The notes: generated by a model from the sequence alone, not told the origin. A DNA stretch of 64,000 nucleotides from Streptomyces sp. P3 (GCA_016893485.2 JAFEKX020000001.1:5411501-5475500), one strand, 5' to 3'; positions 17,925 to 27,001 are shown, numbered from the stretch's first letter. A program made the numbers and translations.

Positions 17925-18614
17925 ATGAACGACCTCGGACCACCACCGCCAACCCCCGCCGTACCGAACCCCCGACGCCCTACCGGGCCGACGGGCTGAT
18001 ACCGCCCGCCGGAGCCGCCCGTACGTGGGGGCTCACCGTCATCGGGGTCCCTCTGCTGGCCGTGCTGCTGCTGGGGCTGGTCGACGGGGCCTACTCGAGT
18101 GGCGGCGGGGCGCAGGCCCGGCCGTGGTCCCCGCCGACCGCGTCGTACACGTACAGCCAGTCCGCCGCGTCGGATCCGTACGGCGCCTCCGCCCCGGCCA
18201 CCACCGCGCCGGACCCGTACGGCGCCACCGAGCCGGTCACCACCGCGCCCGGGACGACGGTGACCGGGGACGCCGGGGAGGGAGTGCGCTCGTTGATCCG
18301 ACGGAGGAGACGACCACCGCGGCGGCGACGCCGGAAGCGGTCGTCACCGCCTACTTCGCCGCGGTCAACAGCCGTGATTACCGGACCGCTTGGGCCCTCG
18401 GGGGAAGAACCTGGGTGATGGCAGTTACGACGCGTTCGCTCAGGGCTACGCCAACACCCAGCAGGACACGGTCAGTCAGCTGTCCACCCAGGGGAACACC
18501 GTACGGCTGGTCCTCAACGCCCGTCAGACGAACGGCACTTCGCAGGAGTTCAACGTCACCTACACCGTTGAGAACGGTGTGATCACGCACGGCACGGCAA
18601 CGCCGATCGGCTGA
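17925..18614 (+). CDS. Single-pass membrane protein with NTF2-like extracellular domain, frameshifted
   Basis: ATG at 17925 (MNDLGPPPPTPAVP). A transmembrane helix (TVIGVPLLAVLLLGLVDGAY) follows a Pro-rich cytoplasmic leader, then a Ser/Thr/Pro linker with two DPYGA repeats, and a C-terminal domain beginning EAVVTAYFAAVNSRDYRTAW. That start, and the end VTYTVENGVITHGTATP, are typical of NTF2-like/SnoaL lumicins exported on a tether. Frameshifts lie near 17970, 18290 and 18400. It runs 30 bases upstream of the next gene in the same direction, so it probably belongs to the island operon. Confidence 0.55.
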
Positions 18615-18644
18615 CACCCCGCACGAGTGGAGCGCTGAACCATC

Positions 18645-20243
18645 GTGAGCACACAGGCACCGCACCACCCCTACGCTCCCGGCCGTCCGCCCGGAGCGCC
18701 GCAGACCCCGCGTGTACGCGCGGACCAAGGCCACCCGCCTGCTGTCCGCGGGCACGTACCTCGATCCCGTCTACCGCAGAGCTGTCATACGTGAGTTGCT
18801 CAAGCACCGCTTCCGGGTGGTCGCGCCGTCGTACGGCTACGACGCCGTCTCGGTCCTCGCCCACGCGCTCGCGGCCCGCCGACTGCGCCGTGTCCAATGG
18901 GGAGTTGTGGCCGCCTCGGCGGTCGCGCTCCTGTTGCTGGCGATCGGCCCGCTGAGCTTCTTCATCGCCGCCCAGCTGATGTTCTGGGTGCTGTGGGGCG
19001 CCGCCTACCTGCGCCGGATCGTCACCCTGCACATCCTGATGACCCGCCTGAAGGAGACCGGCCCCGCCGGCGGTTTCGACGGCTCCTACCCCGTCGCCGG
19101 CAGACTCACCGACGCCCTGATCGGCAAGATCGACCGCGAACAGGCCGGCCAGACCGGCCTCGTCTTCTACGGCGGCTTCCGGCCCTTCGTCGGAGCGGGC
19201 GAGCCGCTGCGCGACTGGGCGAACGCCCAACTCCTGCTCGGCGCACCGAAGAACCGCCTCGCCGCCCGCAAGGAGTTCGAGGCGTCCGGGGCGACCTCGA
19301 CGAGGTGGAGCGCAAGCCCGTCCTGCCGTTCACCGTCCACGACATCACCACGTACGTCGCCCGGCGGATGGGCGCGGAACTCCGCGACGAGGCCCGCTGG
19401 GACGAACGCATCGAGGGGCTGACCGTCGAGCAGCGCCGCTACACGACGGCCATCCGCACCAACGACCGAACGGATGGCGCTGGTTGGTCCCAGCTGCCGG
19501 GGATGGACGACCTCCCGGCCATCCACTGGCGGGAGGACTACGACTCGGCCCGCGAGTACCTGTGCATCCGCGTCGGCTCCTGGAACGAGGAGCTGGTGAC
19601 CTCGATCTTCGTCGGCTTCGACCTCAAGGGCGACACCCTGCACACCGAGTTCTACACCTACGTACTCGGGCCACTGGTAAGGGAGTTCCACCTCGTCGAC
19701 CGACTCCCCGACGCGTTCGACGGACGGCTCGCGGTGCGCGTCGCGTGGGACATGGTCAAGGCCGTACCGCGCTGGTGCCTGGCGCTGGCGCTGTGGCCGC
19801 TGCGGCTGGTTCCCCGGCGCTTCCTGCCGCGGCGGATACGGCGGTTCGTGCGGCCCGCGCGGGGCGGCTGGAGCACGATCACGTTCACCGGAGGGAGCGC
19901 GGAGGTCGACACCAGCGAGTTCCGACTCGGGCGTTACGCAAAGAAGTCGGTGGACTGCGGCGCGCTCACCAGCGTCCGGGAGATGGCCACCAGCGACACC
20001 TACCACCACTTCTTCCAGAAGACCGACGCCCTGAAGTACTCCCAGATCGTCGAGCGCCGGCTGCTGCACACCATCCGACAGTTCCTGGGCGAGCACCACG
20101 TGGATCTCGCCGACCACGACCGCGCGCAGACCAACATCCTCGTCGGGGACAACTCCCAGGCGATCCTCGGTGGCCACAACGAGAACTTCGGCTACAACTA
20201 CCAGCCGCCGGGCCCCAGTTCGCCCGGCCGCGGAGGAGACTAG
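18645..20243 (+). CDS. Membrane protein with C-terminal Gly/Asn signalling-type motif, frameshifted
   Basis: GTG at 18645 gives a Pro-rich start (VSTQAPHHPYAPGRPPG); an in-frame GTG at 18712 is the alternative. Shifts occur near 18700 and 19288. Two membrane helices are near residues 85-135 (WGVVAASAVALLLLAIGPLS, FFIAAQLMFWVLWGAAYL), followed by ~330 residues of soluble region and a short hydrophobic patch (WCLALALWPLRLVP). No enzyme family is recognised. The C-terminus carries GDNSQAILGGHNENFGYNY, repeated almost exactly at the N-terminus of the TIR-like protein that starts 2 bases later. This suggests the two proteins bind or co-assemble through it. It could be the sensor or membrane anchor of the system. 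Confidence 0.65.
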
Positions 20244-20245
20244 GC

Positions 20246-20971
20246 ATGGGCGACAGCGACAGCCACACCTTCGGCGACAACAGCCAGGTCATCCTCGGCG
20301 GGGAGAACTCGGGCTTCGGCTACAACTACCATGCGGCGCCCACGACTTCGGCCGCCGAGCCGCAGACCTCCGGGCGGGCGTCCGGCGGGCAGACCTCCGG
20401 GCAGCCGGCCGCACCGCCCACCGCCGGTCACGACCGCAGCCGTAGCGTCTTCGTCGTGCACGGCCGGGACGAAGAGGTGCGCGCGGCGATGTTCGGACTG
20501 CTGCGCCGGCTGGACCTACGGCCCCTGGAATGGGAGGAGTTGGTCCGGGCCACCGGCAGGACCGCGCCCTTCCTCGGCGAGGTCGTCATGAACGCACCGG
20601 CGCAGGCACAGGCCGCCCTGGTCCTGCTCACCCCCGACGACGTCGCCAAGCTCCACCCGCATCTGCTCGGCAACAGCGAGCGGGACGACGAGACCCAACT
20701 CACCGGCCAGCCACGGCAGAACGTCCTGATCGAGCTGGGCATGGTGCTGATGGCCTACCCCGAGCGGACCGTCATCGTCGAGGTGGGGCGGCTGCGGCAC
20801 GTCGCCGACACCGCGGGCATCAACGTCATCCGGTTCGACGGCACGGAGGCCTCCCTCGCGAAGATCGCCGCCCGGCTCAGGCTGGCCGGCTGCCAACTCG
20901 ACGACAACGGGCCGGAATGGCGCGACACCCGGTACTTCCGGAATCTCTCCGCGTACCGACGGCTCGCCTGA
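20246..20971 (+). CDS. TIR-like nucleotide-binding effector/synthase (CAP12/PCTIR type)
   Basis: 241 residues, intact; ATG two bases after the upstream stop, so translationally coupled. Residues 10-28 are GDNSQVILGGENSGFGYNY; a Gly/Ser/Pro linker follows. From residue ~70 the protein reads SVFVVHGRDEEVRAAMFGLL, LDLRPLEWEELV, APAQAQAALVLLTPDD, RQNVLIELGMVLMAYPERTV and VIRFDGTEASLAKIA. This is the predicted nucleotide-binding TIR-like family (PF10137-type, as in CAP12/PCTIR effectors of CBASS and Pycsar). The conserved Glu of NVLIELG is the usual catalytic residue for NAD+ cleavage. Adjacent ThsA-type macro proteins suggest it makes or reacts to an NAD-derived signal, as ThsB does in Thoeris; that role is inferred. 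Confidence 0.85.
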   Translation: MGDSDSHTFGDNSQVILGGENSGFGYNYHAAPTTSAAEPQTSGRASGGQTSGQPAAPPTAGHDRSRSVFVVHGRDEEVRAAMFGLLRRLDLRPLEWEELVRATGRTAPFLGEVVMNAPAQAQAALVLLTPDDVAKLHPHLLGNSERDDETQLTGQPRQNVLIELGMVLMAYPERTVIVEVGRLRHVADTAGINVIRFDGTEASLAKIAARLRLAGCQLDDNGPEWRDTRYFRNLSAYRRLA

Positions 20972-20980
20972 ACCACCGGA

Positions 20981-21030
20981 AAGAGCAGGAAAGAGCCGGG
21001 AAGAGCCGGGAAGGGCCGGAAAGGGCCGGA
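20981..21030. repeat. Five 10-bp tandem repeats between convergent genes
   Basis: AAGAGCAGGA, AAGAGCCGGG, AAGAGCCGGG, AAGGGCCGGA, AAGGGCCGGA in exact register. They occupy the gap between the TIR-like gene and the convergent ThsA-like gene, where a terminator would be expected. Confidence 0.75.
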
Positions 21031-21086
21031 TGGAGGGGGACGGGCGCCGCGGCGTCCGTCCCCTTCCTCCTCATCCCGCGCGCTTT

Positions 21087-21971
21087 TCATACGCGGTCCA
21101 GTCCCGACGCCAGCACCCGCAGGAACGCCCCCACCTCCCGCATGTCGATCCGCTCCAGGTCGGCGGGCCGCACGATCACCCGCAACTCCCGGCAGACCGC
21201 GCCCTCCCGGGACCGCGCGATGAACGACATCAGGATCAGCCGCAGCAGGCTGTCCTGGTCGAGATGGTCGAGCCGGGACAGCCCCGAGCCGACCAACGGC
21301 ATGGCCACCGCCTCGAGTTGGGCATGCCGGTGCAGCGCGTCCCACAGCCGGCCGAGCCCGAGCCAGAGGTCCTCGACACTGGACGCGGCGACACAGTCGT
21401 TGCCGATACGGCTGTACGCGACGCCGAACACCAGCCTCGGCCGGGCGCCCAGGACCGCCACCGTGCCGAGCGGGTACCGGTCCAGTTTGCCCAGCGGCTT
21501 GCCCTCCCGGGCCTCGCGCCCCACCGGCGCGACGCCGGCCAGCGCGGCGGCCAGTTCCGCGTCCAGCCGGCGTACGTCGCCCTCGTACCGTCGGAGCAGC
21601 AACTGCCCTTGCACACTTGCTGCGTTGATGACCTCTCCGGCGGCCGACGCGGTGTCGAAGGTGTCGCAGAACCCGACGACGAGGTGCGCCGACTGGTCGA
21701 ACACGTCGCCCGCCTCGACGACCACCGTGAGGTCGGGGCGCCGGAAGGTCTGCTCCACCCGCGGCACCGGACGCGCCTGGCCCAGCCCCCAGGCCAGGCA
21801 GGCCGCCACGGACACCACCGTGACCGTGCCGGGATCGGGAAAGCTGCGGGGGAAGAACTGCCCGACGAACTGAAGGACCGCGGATACTCCGCCGAAAGCC
21901 ACCATCGTGCTGCGCGCGAAAGTCCTGCGCGCCCGGCCGGTGCCGTAGAACCGCGGAAATGTGGAAAACAC
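21087..21971 (-). CDS. Membrane-anchored ThsA-type macro-domain protein (type II Thoeris effector-like)
   Basis: 294 residues, intact; GTG at 21971 behind a perfect GGAGG. Two N-terminal hydrophobic helices (TMVAFGGVSAVLQFVGQFF, VTVVSVAACLAWGLG) precede a macro domain: VVVEAGDVFDQSAHLVVGFC, DTFDTA, RYPLGTVAVLG, GVAYSRIGNDCVAASSVEDL, MPLVGSGLSRLDHLD. These blocks are those of the ThsA macro family. A two-helix anchor plus macro domain is the layout of type II Thoeris ThsA, which is activated by a TIR-made nucleotide (histidine-ADP-ribose) and disrupts the membrane to stop phage. It converges on the TIR-like gene and diverges from a second macro gene. Confidence 0.85.
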   Translation of the reverse strand: MFSTFPRFYGTGRARRTFARSTMVAFGGVSAVLQFVGQFFPRSFPDPGTVTVVSVAACLAWGLGQARPVPRVEQTFRRPDLTVVVEAGDVFDQSAHLVVGFCDTFDTASAAGEVINAASVQGQLLLRRYEGDVRRLDAELAAALAGVAPVGREAREGKPLGKLDRYPLGTVAVLGARPRLVFGVAYSRIGNDCVAASSVEDLWLGLGRLWDALHRHAQLEAVAMPLVGSGLSRLDHLDQDSLLRLILMSFIARSREGAVCRELRVIVRPADLERIDMREVGAFLRVLASGLDRV

Positions 21972-22075
21972 GGTTCCTCCAGGACATCATGATAATCTGC
22001 TGGTCACTTATCGGTGACGCAGAGTGATGAAGAAGCGCGGCACAGCGATACAGGAACGCGGCGGGGGCGACGCGG
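21972..22075. promoter_or_regulatory. Shared divergent promoter region with inverted repeat
   Basis: 104 bp between the ThsA-like gene and the SARP-macro gene. It contains GATAAT (21991-21996), a good -10 hexamer, and an inverted repeat GTCAC-n6-GTGAC (22003-22018). The AT content is high for this genome. This is the natural place for the SARP-macro protein to act on both genes; the site itself is only a candidate. Confidence 0.45.
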
Positions 22076-23478
22076 GTGGCCGATGGACAAGTGCGCATTC
22101 AGGTCAGAGTGCTGGGGCCGGTCCGGCTCGACGTCGACGGGATTCCGATCCGGCTGACACCGCTGACCACCCGGTTGCTGGTCCGCCTGGTGGCCGCCGA
22201 GGGCGAGGCCGTGCCGGTGCGTCAACTGCGCCGGGACGTATGGGGGTTGGCGGACGGCCCGCGCCATCTGGACCAGCGCAACCGCAACGAGGTGCAGAAG
22301 CGCGTCCTGGAACTGCGGCGCGCCCTCGATCCCGTCCAGGACGGCACCGCCGCCCGCGTCCTGCGCACCGAGCAGCAGGTCACCGTGCACGGCCCGGAGA
22401 CCGCCTACCGGCTGGTGCTGCGGCCCGAGGAGCTGGACAGCGCGCGGTTCACGGCGGTCGTCCGCGGCGCGCTGCTCGCCCCGCCCGCGACCGCCGCGCA
22501 TGAGCTGGCCGAGGCGCTGGCCCTGGTCAGGGGAGACCGCTGGCCGAGGTCAACGGCGAGAACTTCGCGGACCCCTTCATCCGCCGCCTCACCGCCCTGC
22601 TGGACTCCGCCCGCCGCGAACTGGTCCGCGTGCAGGCCGACTTGGGCCGTCCCGACCTCGCGCTGCCGCCGGTCGCCGAGCTGATCGTCCGCGACCATCC
22701 CGACGACCGTGACGCCGCTCGCGTCCTGGACACCCTGCGCGCCGCGCTCCGCGCCCGTCACGGTGCCGAACTGCTGCGCCACAGAGTCCCGTTGACCGGC
22801 CAGCGGGCCGATGTCGTCCTGGTCCGGGGCGACTTGTTCGAGCAGACGGACTGCAATCTGGTCGTCGGCTTCACCGACACCTTCGACACGGAGACCGACC
22901 AGGACATCGTCATCAGCCGCGACAGCGTCCAGAGCCAGCTGGTCGACCGGCTCTTCGGCGGCCGACGCCGCCTGCTGGACGAGAAGTTGAAGACCGGGCT
23001 GCGGGGCGTGCGGGCCGTCGGCACGGAGAGCGCACGGGCCAAGCCGCGCGGCCGACGTGTCCGTTACCCGGTGGGCACGACCGTCGCCGTGCCCGTCGAC
23101 GGCCGCCGGATCTTCGCGGTCGCCTATTCGCGCCTCGGCAACGACCTGGTGGCCAGGTCCGGGAACGAGGACCTGCGGGCGAGCCTGGACCAGCTCTGGG
23201 CCTCGGTGGCCGTGCACGGCCTGTTCAGACCGGTCGCCGTTCCGCTCGTCGGCTCCGGACTGGCCCGGGTGACCGACCTCGACCGCGGCCAACTCGTGGG
23301 CCTGATCGTCGACTCGTTCATCGCCGCGTGCCGTCTGCACCCCGCGCTCACACCCGAACTCCGCGTAGTGATCCGCCCGGAGGACCTCGCCAGCACCGAC
23401 CTCTCCCCGGTCGAACGCCGCTTCCACGAACTGGTCCCGGACCTGGACGACCACACGGACCGCCCAACTCAGAGGTGA
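22076..23478 (+). CDS. SARP/BTAD-type DNA-binding region fused to a ThsA-type macro domain
   Basis: GTG at 22076. Residues 5-85 form an OmpR-type winged helix as in SARP regulators (VRVLGPVRLDVDGIPIRLTP, TTRLLVRLVAAEGEAVPVRQ, VQKRVLELRRALDP). A bacterial transcriptional activation domain follows (ELAEALALVRGD, then NGENFADPFIRRLTALLDSA). The C-terminal half is a second ThsA-type macro domain: LVRGDLFEQTDCNLVVGFTD, RYPVGTTVAVP, FAVAYSRLGNDLVARSGNED, VPLVGSGLARVTDLD. One missing C near 22541 splits the track; the rest is intact. I infer a transcription factor that senses an ADP-ribose-type ligand and may control the divergent ThsA-like gene. Confidence 0.82.
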
Positions 23479-23639
23479 GACCGGGCAGTCGCGGACGTCC
23501 AGCCCCCCGCACCGACAGGTTCCTCCGCAGCTCCGGCTCCCCCACGCGGCACCCCCACCGGCCCCTGGCCCGCACCACCCGGCCTCACCGAGCCCCAGTG
23601 CACCGCCCCGCCCGCTTCCGCGGGTAGCCACCATCCGCT

Positions 23640-23842
23640 TCCGATCCGATTCCGACACCATGCGGAGGCCGGGCTCCGGTCAACAGCGGTACGGGGGTTG
23701 CCTCTCCTCCCAAAACCAACCGGAGCGGCTTGGCCACGTGCACCGTGAAGGCGACGGCGGACGGCGCATACCGCACGACTTCGCAGGCACGAGCCTCGCC
23801 CAGCCGACAACCGCCTCGGCCGACTACATCAACGTGAAGTGA
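23640..23842 (+). pseudogene. Fragment of a small secreted protein
   Basis: One frame reads NSGTGVASPPKTNRSG and LATCTVKATADGAYRTT; a shifted frame ends FAGTSLAQPTTASADYINVK before the stop at 23842. Together they look like the end of a small SH3-like secreted protein. I cannot find an intact start or signal peptide, so this may be a remnant or simply frameshifted. Confidence 0.3.
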
Positions 23843-23848
23843 CCCCGG

Positions 23849-24217
23849 CTAACTGACCGTTGTCCCTGCCCCGGGCCCGCTGAAGCGGCCGCGCAGCGGG
23901 CAGGGGACGCCGGAGTCAAGGCGCAGGGAACCCCGGCGGCTGCCATTCCCTCGTCTCCGCCGACGCCCCGCCTCACGGAGCACCTCGACCGCCGCGTCGG
24001 CATCCGCCTGCGGTACGCCGTCGAGCACCACAGCCGGTGCGTCCACCACCAGGACCTTGCTGCGCCAAAGGCTGAGCCCCGTCAACTGGCGCACCACCTT
24101 GGCGACATCGAGCACCCGCGCACCGGCATCGACGACCACCACGTCGTAGTCCACGTGGTCGCAGACCAACTCGAAGTACACGGTGTGCTCGGAGTGCTCG
24201 GGCCGCTCGGTCACCAT
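23849..24217 (-). CDS. Ribosomal-protein L7/L12 C-terminal-domain-like protein
   Basis: ATG at 24217 (the second of two adjacent ATGs, chosen for spacing from GGAGGGG). The middle reads VVVVDAGARVLDVAKVVRQL then TGLSLWRSKVLVVDAPAVVL and ADAAVEVLREAG, matching the L7/L12 C-terminal fold (K-V-REITGLGLKEAK pattern). Free-standing copies of this domain are common in Streptomyces and are not ribosomal proteins; their role is unknown. The last ~35 residues are Arg/Gly-rich, perhaps after a frameshift. Confidence 0.6.
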   Translation of the reverse strand: MVTERPEHSEHTVYFELVCDHVDYDVVVVDAGARVLDVAKVVRQLTGLSLWRSKVLVVDAPAVVLDGVPQADADAAVEVLREAGRRRRRGNGSRRGSLRLDSGVPCPLRGRFSGPGAGTTVS

Positions 24218-24305
24218 CATTCCCCTCCGCCGGGATTCATTGCTCCAGCTTCTCAACTCGCGGGCCCGCGCGGCACCATGGCGTCGCAGGACAACAGGGG
24301 GCGCC

Positions 24306-24704
24306 GTGGGGAACAAAGAGACCGAACAGGCCGCGATCACACACGTGTTGGCCCTGGAGCGGGCTGCCGGACGCGAGCCCAGGGACGTCCGCACGTCGGG
24401 CCTGCCGTACGACGTCGACAGCGCGCCCCGGATGATCGAGGTGAAGGCGTTCAGCCGCTCGGCACGCAGCGAGCCACTGCCGCTGGAACACCGCCAAGTC
24501 GTCGTCGCCCAGGCGAATCCCGACCGCTTCTACCTCTACGTCGTCGACAACCTCGCCGGTCTGGACGGACCCGAGATCGGCGTACGCGTTCTGCACGGCG
24601 AGATCCTCCGGGCGATGATCGAGCGCTCCCAGCCGCAGCTGACCTACTGGCCCACCTTCAGGGCGGCGGAGTATGACGACGCGGAGCGGCTCCACACCCG
24701 CTGA
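24306..24704 (+). CDS. DUF3883/NO-VEIN-like protein (nuclease-fold)
   Basis: 132 residues from GTG at 24306 with AGGGGG 5 nt upstream. The core reads RMIEVKAFSRSARSEPLPLE, then HRQVVVAQANPDRFYLYVVD. The E-V-K signature preceded by an acidic residue (SAPRMIEVK) is that of DUF3883 domains, which have a restriction-endonuclease-like core and are frequent in defence loci. Here the domain stands alone, lacking a helicase or methylase. Its place beside the TIR/macro genes suggests membership of the same accessory island, but no operon link is visible. Confidence 0.65.
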   Translation: MGNKETEQAAITHVLALERAAGREPRDVRTSGLPYDVDSAPRMIEVKAFSRSARSEPLPLEHRQVVVAQANPDRFYLYVVDNLAGLDGPEIGVRVLHGEILRAMIERSQPQLTYWPTFRAAEYDDAERLHTR

Positions 24705-24827
24705 TTTCTCGTCATTACGTAGATACGCGACGTGACCGAGCGGGAGGATGAGCCCATGGCGCAACTCGGCTGCCCAGCAGACCTGTTGTCGCCGTCGTCC
24801 GCACGCACTCTCGGGGGAAGAGCACCC

Positions 24828-25388
24828 ATGGCGAACCAGTACCCCGGACCACCTCCGGAACAGCCGCCCGGGCAGTCCGGGCAGTCCGGGCAGAATCCGT
24901 ATGCCGCACCGCCCGGGTGGTCCTTACGCCGAGGGGGTCTACGGCTATCCCACGGTCGCGGGATCGACCCCCGTCTACGGTTACCCGCAAGCCGCCCCTC
25001 AGCAGCCGCAGCCGTACGCGCAACAGCAGGGCCAACCCGCCTTCGCCGCGCCCCTGTTGACCCTCGGGGACATCGCCGTCAACGGGGACACCATCGTGAG
25101 CCCGGCCGGGCCCATGCCGCTCAGGGGCGCGGTGTGGACGGCCACCGACATGTCGCGGACGGAGGAGCGGATCCCGCCGCATGCGATCGTGCTGGCGATC
25201 CTGTTCTTTCTGCTGTGCTTCATCGGGCTGTTGTTCCTGTTGATGAAGGAGCGGACCACCACCGGGTTCGTGCAGGTCAGCGTCAACAGCGGGGGCGGCA
25301 CCACTCCACGATGATTCCCGTGCAGTCCCGGAACCAGGTCGTGCACGTCCTCAACCAGGTCAGTTACGCGCAGTCCATCAGCCTGTGA
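24828..25388 (+). CDS. Pro/Gln-rich single-pass membrane protein, frameshifted
   Basis: ATG at 24828 (MANQYPGPPPEQPPGQSG). A Gly/Pro/Tyr/Gln-rich cytoplasmic leader with YGYP repeats precedes LTLGDIAVNGDTIVSPAGPM, a transmembrane helix (AIVLAILFFLLCFIGLLFLL) and a short C-terminal strand region ending STMIPVQSRNQVVHVLNQVS. Shifts lie near 24918 and 25302. Related Streptomyces proteins of this layout are uncharacterised. Confidence 0.65.
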   Translation: MANQYPGPPPEQPPGQSGQSGQNPYAAPPGWSLRRGGLRLSHGRGIDPRLRLPASRPSAAAAVRATAGPTRLRRAPVDPRGHRRQRGHHREPGRAHAAQGRGVDGHRHVADGGADPAACDRAGDPVLSAVLHRAVVPVDEGADHHRVRAGQRQQRGRHHSTMIPVQSRNQVVHVLNQVSYAQSISL

Positions 25389-25395
25389 ACACGGC

Positions 25396-25426
25396 GACGG
25401 CCCAGGCGTGTTGTGCCTGGGCCGTC
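25396..25426. terminator. Bidirectional terminator between convergent genes
   Basis: A perfect 12-bp stem GACGGCCCAGGC / GCCTGGGCCGTC with loop GTGTTGT, 8 bases after one stop and 14 before the other. Confidence 0.85.
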
Positions 25427-25439
25427 CCCGTCGGATGGG

Positions 25440-26815
25440 TCAGCGCCGGCTCGCCCGTGCCAGTGCCGGGACGAAGCGCAGGGCGTCCACCGTGCCCACG
25501 CCCGTCGCCATGTCGTAGCCGTTGACCGCGGTGTAACCGGTCACGCCCTCGTACGAGTTGTTCGTGCCGTCGTTGACGTCGACGATGCCGTTGGCCTTCG
25601 CGCCGTGCCGCGCCAGCGTGTACAGCGCCGAGTTGATGTTGCCGACCCGGTGCCCCGCCGCCTGGTCCGCGAGGGCGACGATGCCCGAGAAGAGCGGGCT
25701 CGCCTCGCTCGTGCCGCCGTAGACGTCCCAGCCGACGGCCGTCGGGTCGAAGCTGGAGTACGTCCACGCGCCGCCGTTGACCGCCGCGGCCATCGAGACG
25801 TCGGGGTGGCGCGCTGGGTGCCGACGATCTTCTTCACGCCGTTCTGGAACGACGGGCGGGCGAACACGTGGGACTGGCCGCCGCCGCCCGCGCCGTAGTC
25901 GTTGTAGACGCTGTCCGGCGTGACGCGGTCACCCTTGTCGTCCAGGTGCAGCTGCGTGCCGCCGATCGACGTGACCAACGGGTCCGAGGACGGCCAGGAG
26001 TTGACCGGCTTGTCGTAGTAACCCTTGCCGTCCGCCGTGGAGTCGGTCGCGCCGCCGTCGCCGGAGGAGGCGAGGACGGTGACGTGCTTGCGGTTCGCGT
26101 CCTGGAAGGCGTAGCGCAGCTTCTTGATGCTGGAGAAGTCGCCCTGGTCGAAGCCGGGGAAGGTGTTCTCGGTGGCGCCGAAGCTCTGCGTGATGACGTC
26201 ACCGACGCCGTGGTCGATCAGCGCCTTCTCGGCGTCCATCATCTCCGGCAGCCCGGTGACGCCCTCGGTCTCCGCGACGGCCGTCTCCACCAGCACGATC
26301 TTCGCGTCGGGCGCGACCGCGTGCGCCATCTCGACGTCCAGGGTGGTCTCGCCCGCCCAGCCGGTCATGTCGGCGTTCGTCGGGTCGAAGACGGGGACCT
26401 TGCCCCACTTGACGACGTTCACCTTGGTGCTGTGCATGCCGAACTGCTGGCTGTACGTGTCGAGATCGTGCTGGATCGTCGGCGAGCCGAACGAGTCGAC
26501 GATGACGATCGTGCGTCCCTTGCCCGTGATCCCCTTCTTGTAAAGGGAGTTGAGGTGGTACGCGGTGCGGTACTGCAGCGGGTTGTAGCACGCGATGCCC
26601 CACTTGGCCTCGCACTGCGCGCTGGACAGCGGGCTGGGCACGTCGCGCGCGAGGGTGTGCCCGGTGATGGCCGGGACCGCCTTCGTCTGCGGTACGGCGG
26701 CGGGCGCGGCGCCGGCGACGACGGCCAGTGGCGCGGTCGCCAGTGCGGCGGCGGCGAGGGTCGCGGTGGCGGCCGTAGCGGCCGCGAAGTTCAGTCTCGT
26801 GCGGGCTATGTGCAT
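25440..26815 (-). CDS. Secreted S53 (sedolisin) family serine-carboxyl peptidase
   Basis: ATG at 26815. A signal peptide (ATLAAAALATAPLAVVAGAA) and a short pro-region lead to the catalytic domain. The S53 catalytic Glu and Asp are in GETTLDVEMAHAVAPDAKI; the Ser is in GGTSEASPLFSGIVAL. The oxyanion Asp region is SSGDGGATDS. One missing G near 25815 switches frame just before DVSMAAAVNGGAWTYSSFDP. S53 enzymes are acid-active secreted peptidases; the pro-segment here is much shorter than in fungal forms, as usual for this Streptomyces subgroup. The ~190 bases upstream contain no gene. Confidence 0.9.
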
Positions 26816-27001
26816 GAATCCCCCTGAGTGCTGCGGAGTTCGTCCGGCTGTCAGCCGGGCGAAATGGTCTCCGCGCATCTCATCGAGTGAGACATGCACA
26901 GGACAAGACTGTTGAACTGTCGATGCCGAACCCTTTGCCCAAACAGCACCAAAGACTCGAACGGTCCTGGTGATCCGACCTGTTGACGCGAGCGAACCGC
27001 C

